From Echinarachnius parma (Eukaryota; Echinodermata; Echinoidea; Clypeasteroida; Echinarachniidae): a stretch of 64,000 bases of DNA. Positions 9,129-22,400 of the stretch are shown here, piece by piece. The notes beneath the pieces were generated by a model. The model searched no databases. It worked only from the letters and a program-made list of their open reading frames with translations, and had not been told where the DNA came from. The DNA lies in contig JBAMJV010005490.1 of the NCBI GenBank assembly GCA_037951105.1, positions 85,001 to 149,000 of the forward strand, in the 5' to 3' direction. A program made the translations under genes and the position numbers. Position 1 is the first letter of the stretch. Every line of letters begins with the position of its first letter.

Positions 9129-12100
9129 ATATCGACATATGCTGGCGGTGTCACTTCATATTCAAAGGACTGGTGTAACACATGACTGTTATCGAGGTGA
9201 AAAATGACCCCCCTATTCGCGGCGGTTGGAGTACCTTTTTTCGCAAAAACGGGTACAAAATGGCATACAAAAATAACCCAAATTATTGCATTTTGAGTAC
9301 ACATTAACCAAAATACCCCTTTTTAAAGACTTCAAGTAAACAGATAAACTATATTTTGTGGCCCTTCACGAAAAGGCACCGTAATTTTAACATTTTGCAA
9401 AAATGTATTAAAAATTGGTTTCTCTTATCTCCATACAATATTATATATACCCTTTTCCCATTTTCTCTATTTGTTTGTTTGTTGTTGTTTTGTGTGTGTG
9501 TTTTGTTGTTTTTTTTTGGGGGGGGGGGGGGGGTTCACAAACACATGCAAAATTTGACCCCCTTTTTCGCAAAATTGTGAACGTTCATGCATATACATGG
9601 CCAATGTGAAGTGAAGTGACACCCCTAGGATAATATGACACTGTTCAAAACATGTATAATGAATTAAACTTGTACAAATAAACGAGTTACTAGATACAAA
9701 ACAGTTCATGTTTTATGTACAATTTTCCAATATTGCTATTTCACGTTAGAATAATGATGATCATTCTCTTCCTAACACACCAACAAAGGACACTTAATAC
9801 ATTGCATAACATATATTTCTTTACAGCAATTCCATTTTATGGTGCTAAAATGTGGGTTTGAAATTATCAATTGTTATCAAAGTAATTAAATTTTACACCA
9901 CTTGACCTGCCATATCCCACCCCCCCCCCGCCTCCCCTTGCACATAGTTGCACCATTAAACCATAACTTACGGATATGATATAATCAGCTCTTTGTCTCA
10001 CAAAGTAATTACTAAATTTGTTACTTTGTGAGATAAATTGTCAATATCACATCTGTATTTCAACAGCAATGAATGATTTTGCACCACACACTAAACACAA
10101 ATGCCACAGAGCTGTAAAATCCCTGGCACTCAAAGTGTTAACCACAAGTTTGTTTCTGAATAAACCAGTTCCACCATTACATCACATTCAAATAAGCAGC
10201 GAGTAAGCAGTTATTTATTAACCTGTGGCTTGTCATTGTAGTTATTTTATCAAAATATATTACTAAGCCAAGCCTCCACACTAACTTTTTTTCTCTACTG
10301 GGCCATTCACGTCATGTTCTTTCTTCAAAAGTGTCATTCTACAAAAAATGCGGTTCATTACAATTAAAAATATAGGTACCTTTGATCAGGTACTTATTCA
10401 ATTTATGCAAAATATATAACTCTTTTGATTCTCTCATTACATACCACTATGTTATTCTCATAAAATCATTTACAATTAACATTGTGCAAAGAGAAATGAA
10501 TCTTCATCAACAATGAATCAATGTTTCATACTCCCATTACAATTTAAAGTATCAGATTCAAGTGTTTCATATGCCCATCAAAAACAAAAAAAAATTCAGA
10601 TGCATCTAATCATATGAAGATGTATTCACACAGGGGCCAACTATATAGATAATTTAATTATCTAGATAATCTGTAGCATGTTTGTCATCTGTACTGTCTG
10701 TCACATACATAGGTGAATTATCTAGATAACTATTTTCTAGATAATTGTGTGTGTGACACTGCCTAATATTGCTGGGTAATGACTTATCTGGGCCACACAC
10801 TTTCATAAACTTTGTCAGACACCAAGTTACTACAAATCCTTGCCTCTTATTGGCCAAGAGGGTAATCAAGTGTTGAATGTCTACTGTAAAAGAATTTTGT
10901 GAAACAGGGCCTCAGTAGTAAATTCCAACTTGTTTACAAAATGTAGACAGGAAGATTGTAGATTTCAACTTGTACTGTAAATTCCAGCCATGTAAAGTTT
11001 GGGGTGAATGCTTGTAATATTTAATAGTTGGCATAACTGAAGTGTACATTTCAGACTGGTTGCTGTAAAGTTTCACAATCTGCATACCTTCCTTGTAATG
11101 TCCAACCAATCTCGCTCCAGATATTACCATTTGATTGACGGGTGGTAAATTCTTCAGGAAGTGTTAATTTCATCCTCATTCGATTCTGTTTATACAGCAC
11201 CATCACCATTAGAAGTTGCAGAAATGTGTGCACACTACAGAATGTCTTACCTCTGATTGGCTACGGAACATAAGCCATTGCCCCTAATTGACTAAAGCTA
11301 CAAAATTCATTGGCTAGAATTCATAACAGAATATATGTAAGCCATGTTTTTTTTTTTTTACTTAATGGTTATAACTATGAAGTGACTCTTGTAGACATGT
11401 AAAAATTAGAAATCACATCTGTGAACAAATGGCACGCGATATTTTGTAACCATGGTTTACCTAAAGCTTCCTAATTATCCATTACATGTTTTCGCAACCG
11501 ATACTGTAGCTGAAAATCACACACTTGGCAAGAAAGTACTTGCAGTACATGTCAATATAATTATATGCATTCATTTCACTTTTCATTCATGCTTCAGTTT
11601 TAACAAATAAATTTGCAAAATTGAGTTGCTTTATCTCTAAAAAAAACTAAAAAAACAAGAATGGAGTAATGCTTTCTATCTTTGATGACAACTGATCTTA
11701 TGAACCATTATGTGAACAAATAAAGGGAACAAATACCAACAATTATATTGTATTTCATCAAAGCACTTCCGTTTCGAAGAAAACTCTAGCAGGAGATAAA
11801 ATGTACAACTGAACAACCCAAAACATTTATCAAGTAAGGTTTTGATATAACATACACGAGTTAAGCCCACACGATTATAAAAAAAGGTGGGAAGAAGGAA
11901 ACAAAAATAAAATCAATTTGTATTCCAGCATTGCAGTTGGCATGTTGTTTTTCTTTTACACAAAATTCATGTCTGCCATAACTGAACTTAATCAATTGCC
12001 GAATATACAGTGTACAAGTTTCAATAAATATGTCAGAATTTAATAATTCATTCCTATATCATTTTCTATTTCCTATATTTTGTATAAAATAATGTTTCTA

Positions 12101-12670
12101 CCAATAAATGTTATTAACCACTACTAGTATCCTTTCAATAATATGGCGACTGTACAAAACCAATTCAAAAATATATCATAATCATAATCATGTACAAACA
12201 TAAAGCAACAAATATAAACATAAACAATTACAAACACCAGTGTGGATACTACAGTAAATACATTCTCAAAATAGCTTCTTTTACAAAAGAATTATATAAC
12301 TCAATGTGCTTGATCAATAACAACACAAGAATCTTGGTAGTTCAGCATTATGTTGTTATACATACCTAACACTATTTATCAACCCATTCAAATTTGTATC
12401 TCCAGATAACCAAATTTATCCAATATAATTATGTCCTTATTTATCATCACAAAAAAGTGCTTATATATGTAATCAGACTACATAAGATCCATTTAATTTC
12501 TTTGGATCAAAGAGACTACGAAAGACAATACAGCTTTCATATACCCAACCCGAGTATACTTTAGCTATTCCTGAATGGGTTAGGGTTATAATAATGATTA
12601 ATGATACTCTTAAAAGCATCCTAATTATACTGCTAATATACAGTATAGAGTGGTGAAGTGTGATGTCATC

Positions 12671-13036
12671 AATGATGTCATAAACATCTTTTTTTGGAAT
12701 TTTCAAATTTGGACTTCATTTTCAGAAAGAGCATAACAAATAATGTCCAAATACCGAAAATCAATTGAATAGGTTACGTATTGGCCATATGACCATCCGA
12801 ATGATTTTTGTTGTCAATGGGCAATCAGTGTTATAGTGCACTGGTTCATAACTTTACCAGTGCACTATAACACTGATTGCCCATTGAAGTAAAATTCATT
12901 CGGATGGGCATATCTCAGCCAATACGTAATATATTCGATTGATTTTCGGTATTCGGACATTATTATTGATGCTCTTTAATACGGAAAATGGAGTTCAAAT
13001 TCAAAAATTCAAAAAAGTGTTTTTATGACGTCATGG
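12671..13036. repeat. Long near-perfect palindrome
   Basis: The arms fold around a centre near 12848. The inner stems are CAGTGTTATAGTGCACTGG and CCAGTGCACTATAACACTG. Outer stems include ACGTATTGGCC/GGCC-like AGCCAATACGT and TGATGTCATAAACA versus GTTTTTATGACGTCA. Arm length is about 170 bp. It directly abuts the TIR element that starts at 13085. Confidence 0.8.
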
Positions 13037-13084
13037 CTTCTGTACTCTATTGCTTGAAAGAAAGTAGCTACCATTACCACTCTA

Positions 13085-13458
13085 AGGGATCTAGTAACAT
13101 GGTCAAAATCCACAAAACTTACTTAGATGTCTAGCAGCTCTCACAAACCTTGTATTACCAATACAAGCATGGAACAGGTTTCGGTCTTCCAAATTTCTCG
13201 ACCGTTAAAAAGATATTTATGACTGAATCGTTTGGATTCAACATTCTCCACTGTTGAATTTAAACTGTGTACATCAAGTCAGTGCAATGAGTAAGCAAAT
13301 ATCACTTTGCATTTTCGCTCATTACTCAGTAATATGACATTCATTTACCACTGAATTTTCAAACATCACTCACTAGACTTATTAGATTACAGAAATACAC
13401 ATTTTATAAACCCTTTTTCAGTTTGTGCACATTTTGTCAACAAAATTACTAGATCCCT
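13085..13458. mobile_element. TA-flanked TIR element
   Basis: Ends AGGGATCTAGTAAC (left) and ATTACTAGATCCCT (right) are inverted copies and TA lies at both outer edges, fitting a Tc1/mariner-type target site. The interior is the repeat shared with 8221-8530. A further right end of the family occurs at about 46610-46630. Confidence 0.7.
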
Positions 13459-15167
13459 TATCGGGTTAGATTATTCAAGGGGTAAAACATTGCAAAGGCT
13501 ACCCAATTAAGGAGAGACTAATGTATACAAAACTTCTCATTTACACTTATTTATTTTTCTCCAAATATATATTTATGTACTTTCACTTGAAATCTTCAAT
13601 CCAGTTATTTCATGAGGCAGCATTTGAGTGAAAGAAATATAAATTTATCTCATTTCCACCATGAAAAGAAAGTATACAAATTTGACAATACATTCACAAA
13701 ATGAAAATAAATCACATATGATTTTTTTTTTTCAACAAAAAAATAAAATAAAATGTAAGTCAAATACTCATATCAACTTAACTAGATATATGTACGACTG
13801 ATACTCAACTCATAATTTGACTATGCTGGGTGTAACATCTATTTAAATTGCTTCAAACTTTTATTTGTAACTAGAGTTTCTTTTATTTTTTTAGTTTAGG
13901 ATTTAAATATTATAACTTGGAGTATCACATCATTATGGAAGTAACTTTGGTCATTGAAAGTTGCAGATTTAGAATGTTAGTGGTAAAATTAGCTTACATC
14001 CCACAATATTGCAACAATCTTTCTTAAGAGAATCCATCTAGTGGCTCAATAATTACAAACAATTATGAAGTATAACTGGAATGCATTTTTTGCCTCTTCC
14101 TTTTCAAATGTCACATTAAGAACAACTACTATAATTACCTATCAGTTTAGTGAGGTAAAAAACATACTTTCGAGTGAACATATTGGGGAAACCTATTTTT
14201 AATTTATTATTAACAAATGTTACAAACTTTCATACCAAAAAATATACTCTACAGTAATAATTGCAATATGACTGTACAATCCGACCTTGGTTATCCGGAC
14301 ATATCAGAACGGGCACCCATCCGGTTAAGCGATTTGGCCGGATAAGTGAATTGATGATTCCACACACTGTGCTGTTACCCATATAGCAGTGTTCTAGTAG
14401 CATGAAAGTGAAGACAGTGAAATAAATGCTTACTTTTTGTTGACCCTTAAAATTACATGTCATTTTTAAACTGTCTACTCTTCAAAATCACACGCTCTTT
14501 ATTTCTAAAAACTGTAATTATGAAGGAGGCTTGATGGGGAAGAATCTTTTGCTTTCCTTATTCTATCATTGTCATTTTTAAATCAAGTTGTCAGATAGAT
14601 AAGGCCACCAAAGATGGCGTAAGGTTTATTTACTTTCCGGATATCTGATGGCAAGATAACAGATGTCAGACAGTACTGGGAAATTTCCAGTAGAACACAT
14701 GTCTATTTATTTCACCGTCTTAACCAGGCTAATAGAAAATGTCTATTTCATAAATTTGTGCTGGCCTGAAATAGCATTTTGCTGGCTACCAGGCCAGCTA
14801 TCCTGGGTTAGTGTCAAGCTCTCCTTCCGGTTTACATGAATTGCGATCCTAGAGAAACAAGACACATGGCCACTGCAGACAGTTGACCACTATTGACAGG
14901 GTCCATATCATTGTGTTTTTCTCTGCAAGGGATCACTTTCCGTGGCCACTATAGACAAGTGGCCACTAAGACAGGTTTAACTGTAACTAGAATCAACGCC
15001 CTTCAAAAGACAGTTTTTCTATTTTATCTCGACACAAAAAAAAAAGAGGTAGAACTTCGGTAGCCATCTGCAATAAAACCAACAGGATCAGTATCAATTT
15101 CTTTGGGTTGTATTTCTTTAAGGAAGCATGGTATGTCATTGCCAAAAAATGAATGCCCCTTACCCCG

Positions 15168-15198
<31 letters not shown>

Positions 15199-15631
15199 AA
15201 AAAAAATTCAATAAAATAAGGGGAAAATATCCATTTAAAAACCAGTCGCTGATTTTTAAAACATTGCTGCGATAAAATAGTGCAGTTCTGTTTTGGATCC
15301 TCCCCCTTGTACGTGTTGTTGTTGCTTAGTGATTCTATTCGCTACTGTCAAAGAGTTGCTCCTTGTGGCTGAAATAGTCTTGACATTGCAGTCCTCTTTC
15401 AGACCATTGCAGACGTGTTGACTCATACAATGCCAAGGCGCAAACGTGCATCTTTCAACATACATACAATATAGTATCCATGGAGAATGGAGATGGACCC
15501 GCAGAAGCACTGACATGTTTTAGAGTTCAGGAAGCATTACATGATCTTGTCCAAAAAAATATATATATATATAAAAAATAAGAGAATAAAATTGAGAAAG
15601 AACTGATTGAACACTATAATGAACGCTATCG

Positions 15632-15880
15632 TTATAGTGTGCTGTTGTCATCTGACCCAGTACTCGTTGATGCTGTAGCGATGCGATTCTCTTCACTTGT
15701 TGTTGTTGTTGATGTTATGTGTTTGTCAGCACTGTTCTCTGCGAGTTGTTCCTTACAGGACTGAGAGGGCGGTGATACTATGGTCTCCGAGGCCGGGGCC
15801 TGCTCAACGTCCGGGCTGGGGCTCCTGTCCTCTGTGTAACCAATGTTTTCTAGGAAAGCACCCACGGCGCCAAAATAACC
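15632..15880 (-). CDS. Pantothenate kinase exon 7 (C-terminus)
   Basis: The acceptor is TTCTTTTAG. The exon starts [15 protein letters not shown], the usual end of the kinase core, then continues for about 65 residues rich in Ser, Thr, Glu and Asp to a stop. The tail is longer than in the vertebrate PANK3-type enzymes (about 370 aa) and looks disordered. Confidence 0.9.
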   Translation of the reverse strand, partial: GYFGAVGAFLENIGYTEDRSPSPDVEQAPASETIVSPPSQSCKEQLAENSADKHITSTTTTSEENRIATASTSTGSDDNSTL

Positions 15881-16296
15881 CTAAAAGAAGAAACAATGAT
15901 ATACGCTTGTACAATCATTTCAACGATTTGAATATCTCATACAAGCCTGCAAGATAAAACTTGGATCAATTATCAATTATAATCACATATCGATATTAAT
16001 CAATTAAATCAGACCTTATCTCTCTGCTTCCTATCTATACATCTACTGTATTTATTTGTGTTAATTCTTTAAATTATTCACTATCATTCAATCATTTGAA
16101 TTAATTATTCACAATCATTCTATCATTTAATTATTCTGTCAATAAGACACATTCACTCATTCATTCATTCATCTAACCTTTTTCATTAAAAAAACAGAGT
16201 CAAACTTATTTTTCTTAATTTTTTGGTGGAATGGACTACTAAAAATATTATCTTTTATTTAGTACAAAATAATTTGGTGGTGTTGGTTTCCTTTAA

Positions 16297-16382
<86 letters not shown>

Positions 16383-16421
16383 TGTTTGTTTGTTTGTTTG
16401 TTTGATTGCTTGCTTGCTTGC

Positions 16422-16467
<46 letters not shown>

Positions 16468-19400
16468 CATCCATCCATCCATCCATCCATCCATTCAACC
16501 ATTTTCATTATAGATTGCACACTAATTGCTTCTGAAACACATTTGAAGTAAAAATTGTAAAAACATTTTAAAATCCACAAAATCGTACCTCGTGCTGAAG
16601 AAAGAGTGCCTTCATCGTTTGATTGGACCAGTACTCCATGGCATAGGCCAACATCTTCTGTGCAATGGAGTTGGTACGGAGGAAGTTGCCAACAAACACT
16701 ATTCTCTCTATACCCTGGGAAACAGGAGGGAAAAGAAAAGAAAGAAAATTAAAATAATGATTGGTATCACCATTTTTTAAATCTTAGGGAAATCTGACCT
16801 TCAACAAATTTGATAATGAAAATGAGCAGAGGAAATTTGGCTTTGCCCGTTGTCAAATCAGAGACCTCTGGATTGCTGGCGGGACTAATTTACTTAATTT
16901 TTAAAAAAGGGTCCGTAAATTTGCATGATCCCCTGCACTTTCCCTAAGTTGATTATCTACCCCTCCCATTTGTGTCACGTGTATAATAGCTTCTGACTCG
17001 AATGGGCATCGAATAGAGCTTCTGAGAAGTACCCCGACTATTAAAGTGTTTTGTAGCACAGCGGTTTTAGCACCAGTCAAGCAATCCAGAGATCTTGGGT
17101 TTAATTCCAGGCTAAGCCCAACTTTCTTTGCTTATTTTCATTTCAAAATATATTTTGCAGGTAAAAAATGAATTAGAACTTGTGATTGTAGATGTATTTG
17201 CAAAACAATCCTTACCAATGACTAAATATGTCCTTGCAGAGCAAGAAAAAGGAAGATGGAAAGTACACATGAAGGACATTCCAGGAGGACATAAAAAGTT
17301 AGTTCCTTCCCATGCCAATTTTGGCACATAAGGCTGCGCCTATCTCCAATTCATTAGCCCTAGGCCACAAGTATACTAAATGTAGCGAAAGCTACAGAAG
17401 GGGGCCAGTCCTCTGGTAACTCGTGTGACTAACTTTCCCTTCTCCATTCTTTAAGTGCCGAGCGCCTGGCTACAAGGCATAAGGTACCATTTGTAAAGTC
17501 TTTAGTATGACCCAGTCTGGGTTTGAACCCGGGACCTCCCATGCATGAGGGGGACACTCTAACCGATTTTAAGCCATCATCCTCAGTTCAAGAGGACATA
17601 ATCGGGTAATAATGTAAAGTGCTTAGGGATGAATCATATTACATGCTATATAAATCAGTACATTATCATCATTACTATTTTAGATCCTTACCTCTTTGCG
17701 AGCTGCCATCATGGCTATGGAACCTATATTGTTTGTGATGGTCACTAGCGTTGCTCTGGCCAGGTCGCACTTGCTCGCCTCCTCTCTTCGTTCTTGGATG
17801 TGCATGTGACCAAAACTGGAAAAGTGAATAGCAACAAAAAATTTAACTATGGGAACAAATAATAATATAATATACTCAATTTATATAGCGCCTAATATGA
17901 TTGATAATCATCTCTAAGCGCTTTACAATGATAATATTACCCCCGGTCATAGGATACAATGCAAACCAGCACACATTGTGTGCACCATCTCCACTCCCTG
18001 GGGAGCATTCCTTCCAAGCGGCTCATGGGCATTGAGAAGATCCTTCACATATAGGCTTTCACCTCCTACCGGGTCCCCATTTATACACCTGGGTAGAGAG
18101 CAGCAAATGTGGATAAATTGTCTTGCTGAAGGACAAAGGCAGTGGGCAGGGTTCGAACTCGGGATCTCATGATCGGAAAGCGCGCGCACTACCAATCTTG
18201 CCACACCACATCCACATAATAATTCTGTATGAGAATTTTTCTTGTGAATAAGCCAATAGGAAAGTCTGTGAAGACAACCAAATTTAGAATTCTTGTATAT
18301 ATGACGTTTGAAGTTCTAAGATTTGGTCACCCTTACAGGGTTTCAACTGGTAATGTTTGCATCATATTTCTTGTGTAATACTATACATTTCAATTTTGTA
18401 CTGAGTGTTCTGTATTTTGCCTGTTTCCTATTGCTAGAAATGAACCTTTTTGCCTTGTGGCCCAGTCGGGCAAGTAAAAACAAGATTGACTAAATCTGGT
18501 GGCCCCATACAAAGAAAAACATAACAATTTCTGTTAAATTTGGTTGCCCAAACGGGCCAGTAGAATTTAGGATCAATGAAATTTGGTGGCCCAGAGCTAA
18601 TTGTTAGTGGCCCCGGGCCAGCGGGCCTATGCTAATTTTGAGCACTGTACTGTATAAATGCATGTACCATAATTTCAGACTATCGGTAGTGAGTTGGAGC
18701 TTGACGATTGCCTTCTTAGCAACCATTAGATCACACATTGTTTGGCTTGCCTGACATAGTTTAGAACCATTACCCATGGCAATGTTCAGCAGTGCCATCA
18801 CTTTTTGGTACTCTATGGACCCCAACTGTTGTATTTTGGGGACCAGTCCTGGGCCCCGTTTCATAAAACTTTTCCAATTGTTGTAAGTGACCAATATTGT
18901 CACTACTACGGCTATAATAGTAATAACTTGCATTTATAACGCGCTTAACAGTGGCGTAGCGACGGGGGGTGGGGGGGGGGGGGGGGCACGTGCCCCCCCC
19001 CCCAATAATTTGGAAAAAACAATAGAAAACATAAGGGGACATTTTTTGAAAAAACAAAGAAATACATAAGGTGTGCCCCCCCAATAATTTTGCGTTCCCC
19101 CCCAATCAGTCCGACCACGCTACGCCACTGGCGCTTAATACAGGGTTTCTAAGCGCAAGTATTAACCCACATAATGATATGCATACTTGCATAGCTACAA
19201 TGCTCTATGCCGATTGGCTGTTGGCAGAGTAGTTTATACAATAATTGGGCATTTACAACAATGGAAACAGTTTTATTTAACAGGACCCGGCCGGAATAGA
19301 TTCATCTGTGACTGACCTGCTGGCTATCGTTGCTCCGGGCAGGCCAAAGCGGCCGTAGTCTCCCCCATAGATGTCCCTGACCAGCTTGTCGGCTTTGTGG

Positions 19401-22400
19401 TTGTCCCCCTTGGCAGCCATATCCAGAGCTTCTTCAAACGTCTCGCAGCCAGTGAGCAGGCAGCACAGCCCCAGAAATGTACCCCCACCAAGACTGGATG
19501 GGAAGAAATAATACAGTATATAACAAAATGCTGAAAATTAGCTCAGGTGCTCTGGTTCACAAAGAATTAGCTAAATGTAAAAAAAATAATGCTAACAAAT
19601 TTCTTATCTACTACCAAATTGCCTGTGTATTAGAATGTATTGTGAGCCTAAGCTTTCCTGCCTTATTTCTGCCTTGACCGCCATTAGGCCGACTCCAAAT
19701 CCAATGTTGACTAACAAGGTAAGAGAGGTAAGGTTCTTGAAACCATACGTTTAAACATTCTTTATTTTGGGGGTCTGATGGCACCAGGAAGGGAACAAAA
19801 TGGTTTTGAGCTTTGTGAAATACCTGAATGGCAGGATCTTTAATACCTGTGGCCGAGAGCACGATCATGACCCAGGACCAGACCTAGTTCCACTGATCTC
19901 TAGATATGCATGTGTAATCATTTACGGCTAAATGAGTAAGGGCGATTTGTATGTTCTGCTATACGTTCTGTTAATTTGTATGTTATTCTAGCATATTGAC
20001 ATCGATGAGTTAGAACCAATGATGCTATTTACCATGGTAATTATCGCTGGTCCGTTATCGGGCCCCTGCCCTCTGGTTCCAGAGACCTCAGATTTGATTC
20101 CCAGGAAAGCCCATTTTCTTTGCTCATTTTTCATGTATAATATTTCTGATCAGTTTTCCTTATCTTTCAATTCACTTGATCCTGTGGAATGGTATAAGTT
20201 ATTGTGATTTGTCTGCCAGCAAGATGAACCCTGAACCATCTTTGACTACGAGGGAACAGTAAAGTTTCTTGGAATTAGTACATTTAAAAATTCGTTTTTT
20301 TGTTTAAATACTTGTCTGAATGAGCCTCCTACCTTGTTCCTGTGGCACGGTAGAAGTCACTATGCGACTTGACTTCCAGCAATGTTAACTACGACTACGA
20401 GGCAACAGTAAGGTTCTTGGAATTAGTCTCTATTTTACTCTATTTTACTTTTCTGAATGAGCCTCTTACCTTGTTCCAGTGGCACGGTAGAAGTCACTAT
20501 GCGATTTCCTGAACCATTGCTGACTACAAGGCAACAGAAAGGTTTATTTTAATTAGTTCTTCTAAATAAGTCTGAGCCAGCCTCTTACCTTGTTCCAGTG
20601 GCACGGTAGAAGTCACTATGCGATTTGACAGCCAGCATGCTGACCCCTGAACCGACGTTGACCACAAGGTAAGGGTATGGGTTCTTGAAGTCGTAGGACA
20701 CCTTCTCGCTTGCTTCCGTGTTCAGGGGGTCCGGGTGGGCCCAGAAGTAGCATTCGTTGGGGACCAACCGGTCGATGAAGTGGATACCGCGTATGAGACA
20801 ATCAAGTTCATCTGCCTTTACAAGCTGCATATTAACGGTCTGAAAAATTCAAGAAACAGGGACAATTAAGACCACTTTGAAGCTTTCCCAAAAGCTAACA
20901 TTTGGATAATATACAAAAAATAACAAAATACAAATTTAAGACTTCATACGACTATATATCTCATTTATTATAAAGAGGATCCTCGTGCAAGACTGCCCAA
21001 CTCATCTGCGTTCACCAGTTTTCATGTTATTGGTCTGCAATTCCTGCACATTCTTAAAGGGTTTTGTAAAGTGTAAAAAGTGTCAATCAAGACAACAAGT
21101 TAATGAACTGTTCATATTCATATTCATCACAATATCATACACTTATCTGCTCTTGGATTACAACACACCATCTATATGGTTTACTATCCATTGCTAATTG
21201 CCAAACATCTTTCATATGATCCAACTTATTTTCTGCCTACCTCAACTTCTTTTGCCCGACAGGTAACCTTCCATTATTTTGTATTGTAATGGCTGATGTC
21301 TACGTACATGCCCACATTATTGAAGTTCCCCTAATATAAACTGCAATTTGTAGCTCCTCCTCCCATACTATTTTTTTTTTTTAATTAGACGGAAAAAACT
21401 TCTGAGAACTGCTTATCCACTATAAAGGCAAATGGAATCAAATGTACATTAACTCTTAACGTGCCAGAAATTGTAATGCTCTATGGCATTTGTGCGTATT
21501 GTAACTTGCAAAAATATGAGCTTGGCACTCAAGGAGTTAAGTCAAAAGATGCGAGCTTTCAGCTCTAGCAGATCCTTTGTTGGGGCAATAACGAAGCTGA
21601 GCTAACATTATATTTTTCAGTTATTTTGAAGCAGTTTCAATTTCACACTCGGTGCCAATGGGTACATTACAGTACAGCACACAAGTATACCTCTTGAATG
21701 ATGGATTCAAACTTGTAGGCCCCTCCTCCCGTTGCGTGGAGACTGTTCGCAACCGACGAGAGATTCTTCTCCTTCACCAGGTCCAGAAACTGCGTCATGT
21801 TGTACGTTGGGAAGCGTATGAAGTGGATGGTACCGCGGTGACCCAGTACGGGCACGTTCTCGATCTGGAGGTGAGCGTCCCGCACGCCGGTCTCCCCGTA
21901 CGCAACGGTTGACGTGAGGTAGTGCTGGATCTTCTCCAGGGTGCCCGGTTCGAGGCTCATGTCTGCATAGCCATTTGTGTTTTGGATGTCGGTGGGTTCA
22001 AAGTACACCAGCTTGACCAGCGTGCCCCCTATGTCGGCCCCACACCATGGCATTGCTGCACAAAGTATGAAAGAAGAGAGAACGAAAATGTCAAGCAAAG
22101 CCAGGGACAAAATTTAAAATGTCAAATTTTATTTTCCTATTTTGTAGTTTTCAATATATTTCCCCCAAAAAATAATGAATAAATAAAAACAAATAAGTTA
22201 CAAATTATAATTATTAAGATATATATATACAATTTTTCCTGTAAATTAATATTTTTGGATCACTTTGCGTAATACCCTTTCCCAGAGTTGGGGCCCGTCT
22301 GGGTCACAAGTAAAAGTGTATAGTTCTGTGAAAGGTGCATCCTAATCCAATGCTCCACACTAACTTTTTTTTTCACTTGCCCAGTCGGGCAAGTAAAATC

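Larger units (their letters stand above)
6802..15631. other. Intergenic repeat tract
   Basis: No exon or RNA gene is secure in this 8.8 kb between the EGF-like promoter and the end of the pantothenate kinase gene. It contains long poly-G and poly-C runs (about 7075-7097, 7230-7255, 9519-9533, 15166-15188), the nested MITE/SINE at 7730-8186, a repeat pair (8221-8530 and 13148-13458), a GC-rich inverted repeat (8929-9128), a large palindrome (12671-13036), a small hairpin (about 9997-10032) and otherwise plain AT-rich sequence. About 13.5-15.6 kb may include the 3' UTR of the kinase gene. Confidence 0.6.

Noticed and set aside
8836-9304. Two minus-strand ORFs of about 100 codons
   Set aside because: They cross the GC-rich inverted repeat; absence of stops follows from GC content.
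16255-16498. Overlapping minus-strand ORFs of repeated Ile-Asn-Gln-Ser residues
   Set aside because: They are translations of the tetranucleotide microsatellite and have no start context or splice support.
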